Of a stretch of 64,000 nucleotides of DNA, positions 61,101-64,000 are shown piece by piece. The notes under the pieces are model-generated. The model saw only the letters and a program-made list of their open reading frames with translations, had not been told where the DNA came from and searched no databases. The stretch's first letter is position 1. Each line of letters begins with the position of its first letter. The position numbers and the translations under genes were made by a program. Source of the stretch: Synaphobranchus kaupii (taxonomy: Eukaryota > Chordata > Actinopteri > Anguilliformes > Synaphobranchidae); NCBI GenBank assembly GCA_029718625.1, contig CM056389.1:11332117-11396116 (forward strand), in the 5' to 3' direction.

Positions 61101-64000
61101 GGGGAAAACCGCTATGGCTACCATATTGGTGGCCCTATAACTTGATCAAATCAAAAAGTTTGTTCAGAAAAACACTATTACCATATACTAGATGTGCTAC
61201 AGTCTATCCACAGTGAATCACAGAAAAAGTTGTTGTGGGGATTTTTAATAATTAAGCATCAAAGTTGGTACAGTTTGCGATTTGAAGGGAAAACCGCTAT
61301 GGGTACCATATTGGAGGCCCTATAACTTGATCAAATCAAAAAGTTTGTTCAGAAAAACACTTTTACCATATACTAGATGTGCTATAGTCTATGTACAGTG
61401 AATCACAGAAAAAGTTGTTGTGGGAATTTTTAATAATTAAGCATCAAAGTTGGTACAGTTTGCGATTTGAAGGGGGAAAACCGCTATAGGTACCATATTG
61501 GAGGCCCTATAACTTGATCAAATCAAAAAGTTTGTTCAAAAAAACACTATTACCATATACTAGATGTGCTATAGTCTATGTACAGTGAATCACAGAAAAA
61601 GTTGTTGTGGGAATTTTTAATAATTAAGAATCAAAGTTGGTACAGTTTGCTATGTGAAGGGAAAACCGCTATCGGTACCATATTGGAGGCCCTATAACTT
61701 GATCAAATCAAAAAGTTTGTTCAGAGAAACACTATGACCACATACTAGATGGGCTATAGTCTATGTACAGTGAATTACAGAAAAAGTTGTTGTGGGAATT
61801 TTTAATAATTAAGCATCAAATTTGGTACAGTTTGCGATTTGAAGGGGGAAAACCGCTATGGCTACCATATTGGTGGCCCTATAACTTGATCAAATCAAAA
61901 AGTTTGTTCAGAAAAACACTATTACCATATACTAGATGTGCTATAGTCTATCCACAGTGAATCACAGAAAAAGTTATTGTGGGGATTTTTAATAATTAAG
62001 CATCAAAGTTGGTACAGTTTGCGATTTGAAGGGAAAACCGCTATGGGTACCATATTGGAGGCCCTATAACTTGATCAAATCAAAAAGTTTGTTCAGAGAA
62101 ACACTATTACCACATACTAGATGGGCTATAGTCTATGTACAGTGAATCACAGAAAAAGTTGTTGTGGGAATTTTTAATAATTAAGCATCAAATTTGGTAC
62201 AGTTTGCGATTTGAAGGGGGAAACCCGCTATGGGTACCATATTGGAGGCCCTATAACTTCATTAAATCAAAAAGTTTGTTCAGAAAAACACTATTACCAT
62301 ATACTAGATGTGCTATAGTCTATGTACAGTGAATCACAGAAAAAGTTGTTGTGGGAATTTTTAATAATTAAGCATCAAAGTTGGTACAGTTTGCGATTTG
62401 AAGGGGGAAAAACCGCTATGGCTACCATATTGGAGGCCCTATAACTTCATTAAATCAAAAAGTTTGTTCAGAAAAACACTATTACCATATACTAGATGTG
62501 CTATAGTCTATGTACAGTGAATCACAGAAAAAGTTGTTGTGGGAATTTTTAATAATTAAGCATCAAATTTGGTACAGTTTGCGATTTGAAGGGGGAAACC
62601 CGCTATGGGTACCATATTGGAGGCCCTATAACTTCATCAAATCAAAAAGTTTGTTCAGAAAAACACTATTACCATATACTAGATGTGCTATAGTCTATGT
62701 ACAGTGAATCACAGAAAAAGTTGTTGTGGGAATTTTTAATAATTAAGCATCAAAGTTGGTACAGTTTGCGATTTGAAGGGGGAAAACCGCTATGGCTACC
62801 ATATTGGTGGCCCTATAACTTGATCAAATCAAAAAGTTTGTTCAGAAAAACACTATTACCATATACTAGATGTGCTATAGTCTATCCACAGTGAATCACA
62901 GAAAAAGTTGTTGTGGGGATTTTTAATAATTAAGCATCAAATTTGGTACAGTTTGCGATTTGAAGGGGGAAAACCGCTATGGCTACCATATTGGAGGCCC
63001 TATAACTTGATTAAATCAAAAAGTTTGTTCAGAGAAACACTATTACCACATACTAGATGGGCTATAGTCTATGTACAGTGAATCACAGAAAAAGTTGTTG
63101 TGGGAATTTTTAATAATTAAGCATCAAAGTTGGTACAGTTTGCGATTTGAAGGGGGAAAACCGCTATGGCTACCATATTGGTGGCCCTATAACTTGATCA
63201 AATCAAAAAGTTTGTTCAGAAAAACACTATTACCATATACTAGATGTGCTATAGTCTATCCACAGTGAATCACAGAAAAAGTTGTTGTGGGGATTTTTAA
63301 TAATTAAGCATCAAATTTGGTACAGTTTGCGATTTGAAGGGGGAAAACCGCTATGGCTACCATATTGGAGGCCCTATAACTTGATTAAATCAAAAAGTTT
63401 GTTCAGAGAAACACTATTACCACATACTAGATGGGCTATAGTCTATGTACAGTGAATCACAGAAAAAGTTGTTGTGGGAATTTTTAATAATTAAGCATCA
63501 AAGTTGGTACAGTTTGCGATTTGAAGGGGGAAAACCGCTATGGCTACCATATTGGAGGCCCTATAACTTCATCAAATCAAAAAGTTTGTTCAGAAAAACA
63601 CTATTACCATATACTAGATGTGCTATAGTCTATGTACAGTGAATCACAGAAAAAGTTGTTGTGGGAATTTTTAATAATTAAGCATCAAAGTTGGTACAGT
63701 TTGCGATTTGAAGGGGGAAAACCGCTATGGCTACCATATTGGTGGCCCTATAACTTGATGAAATCAAAAAGTTTGTTCAGAAAAACACTATTACCATATA
63801 CTAGATGTGCTATAGTCTATGTACAGTGAATCACAGAAAAAGTTGTTGTGGGAATTTTTAATAATTAAGCATCAAAGTTGGTACAGTTTGCTATGTGAAG
63901 GGAAAACCGCTATGGGTACCATATTGGAGGCCCTATAACTTGATCAAATCAAAAAGTTTGTTCAAAAAAACACTATTCCCATATACTAGATGTGCTATAG

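Larger units (their letters stand above)
54106..64000. repeat. 187-bp satellite array, about 45 units, continues past the window
   Basis: The unit contains acagtgaatcacagaaaaag, tttttaataattaagcatca, ggtacagtttgcgatttgaa, tggaggccctataacttgat and tactagatgtgctatagtct. Most spacings are 187 bp. Units fall into variant classes, for example gcgatttgaa versus gctatgtgaa, ggaggcc versus ggtggcc, and gatcaaatc, gatgaaatc, gattaaatc or catcaaatc. Variant order is repeated: the pair at 58594-58967 recurs at 62697-63070 and 63071-63444. Each unit has a 65-codon frame without support as a gene. The unit length is near nucleosome spacing. Confidence 0.95.

Noticed and set aside
54992..63829. Twenty or more similar 65-codon frames
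   Set aside because: One frame per 187-bp satellite unit. Most use a GTG-like start and no family is recognisable.

Overview
The window looks like gene-poor, repeat-dense teleost fish DNA. The evidence is Tc1/mariner and hAT-type short elements with fish-type ends, an EnSpm/CACTA-like element with CACTGTAAAAAA termini, I/Jockey-like LINE fragments, and frequent taacgttagc motifs. I cannot name the species. I see no intact host protein gene, rRNA, tRNA or CRISPR array. The coding sequence I can support belongs to transposable elements, and all of it is damaged.

Layout. (1) 1-11994 and 13869-26663 are two direct copies of one segment of at least 12 kb. They are nearly identical by eye and differ mainly in tandem-repeat copy number, separated by a 1.9 kb spacer (11995-13868). 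Each copy carries a 75-bp perfect inverted repeat pair, a ~260-bp tandem repeat, two hAT-type MITEs, a 172-bp tandem repeat (7 versus 10 units) and a 5.4-kb element with 27-bp terminal inverted repeats (TIRs) and an 8-bp target-site duplication (TSD). (2) The second copy ends abruptly in a 39-bp minisatellite of about 130 units (26664-31862). (3) 31863-35840 holds inverted-repeat structures, including a 144-bp palindrome. (4) 35850-37240 and 52520-53446 are two broken LINE reverse-transcriptase fragments. (5) 38409-51228 is interpreted as one 12.8-kb EnSpm/CACTA-like element. It has subterminal tandem repeats at both ends, a broken C2H2 zinc-finger transposase gene, and a broken four-exon SAM-domain gene resembling the multicopy fish 'SAMD3-like' family. 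A truncated copy of the 5.4-kb element, two Tc1-like elements and a hAT MITE are nested inside. The element itself splits an unclassified A-rich repeat (38056-38408 plus 51229-52402). (6) 54106-64000 is a 187-bp satellite array running off the window, with higher-order organisation and two copies of a 701-bp Mutator-like MITE.

How the parts work together. In an active relative, the zinc-finger transposase and the SAM-domain protein would be the two products of one mobile element, acting on its CACTG ends and subterminal taccgtaa-type motifs. Here both genes carry several frameshifts, and the transposase also carries a 29-bp-arm foldback insertion, so the copy looks dead. The rest is structural DNA whose main interest is how it was rearranged: duplication, foldback insertion and satellite turnover.
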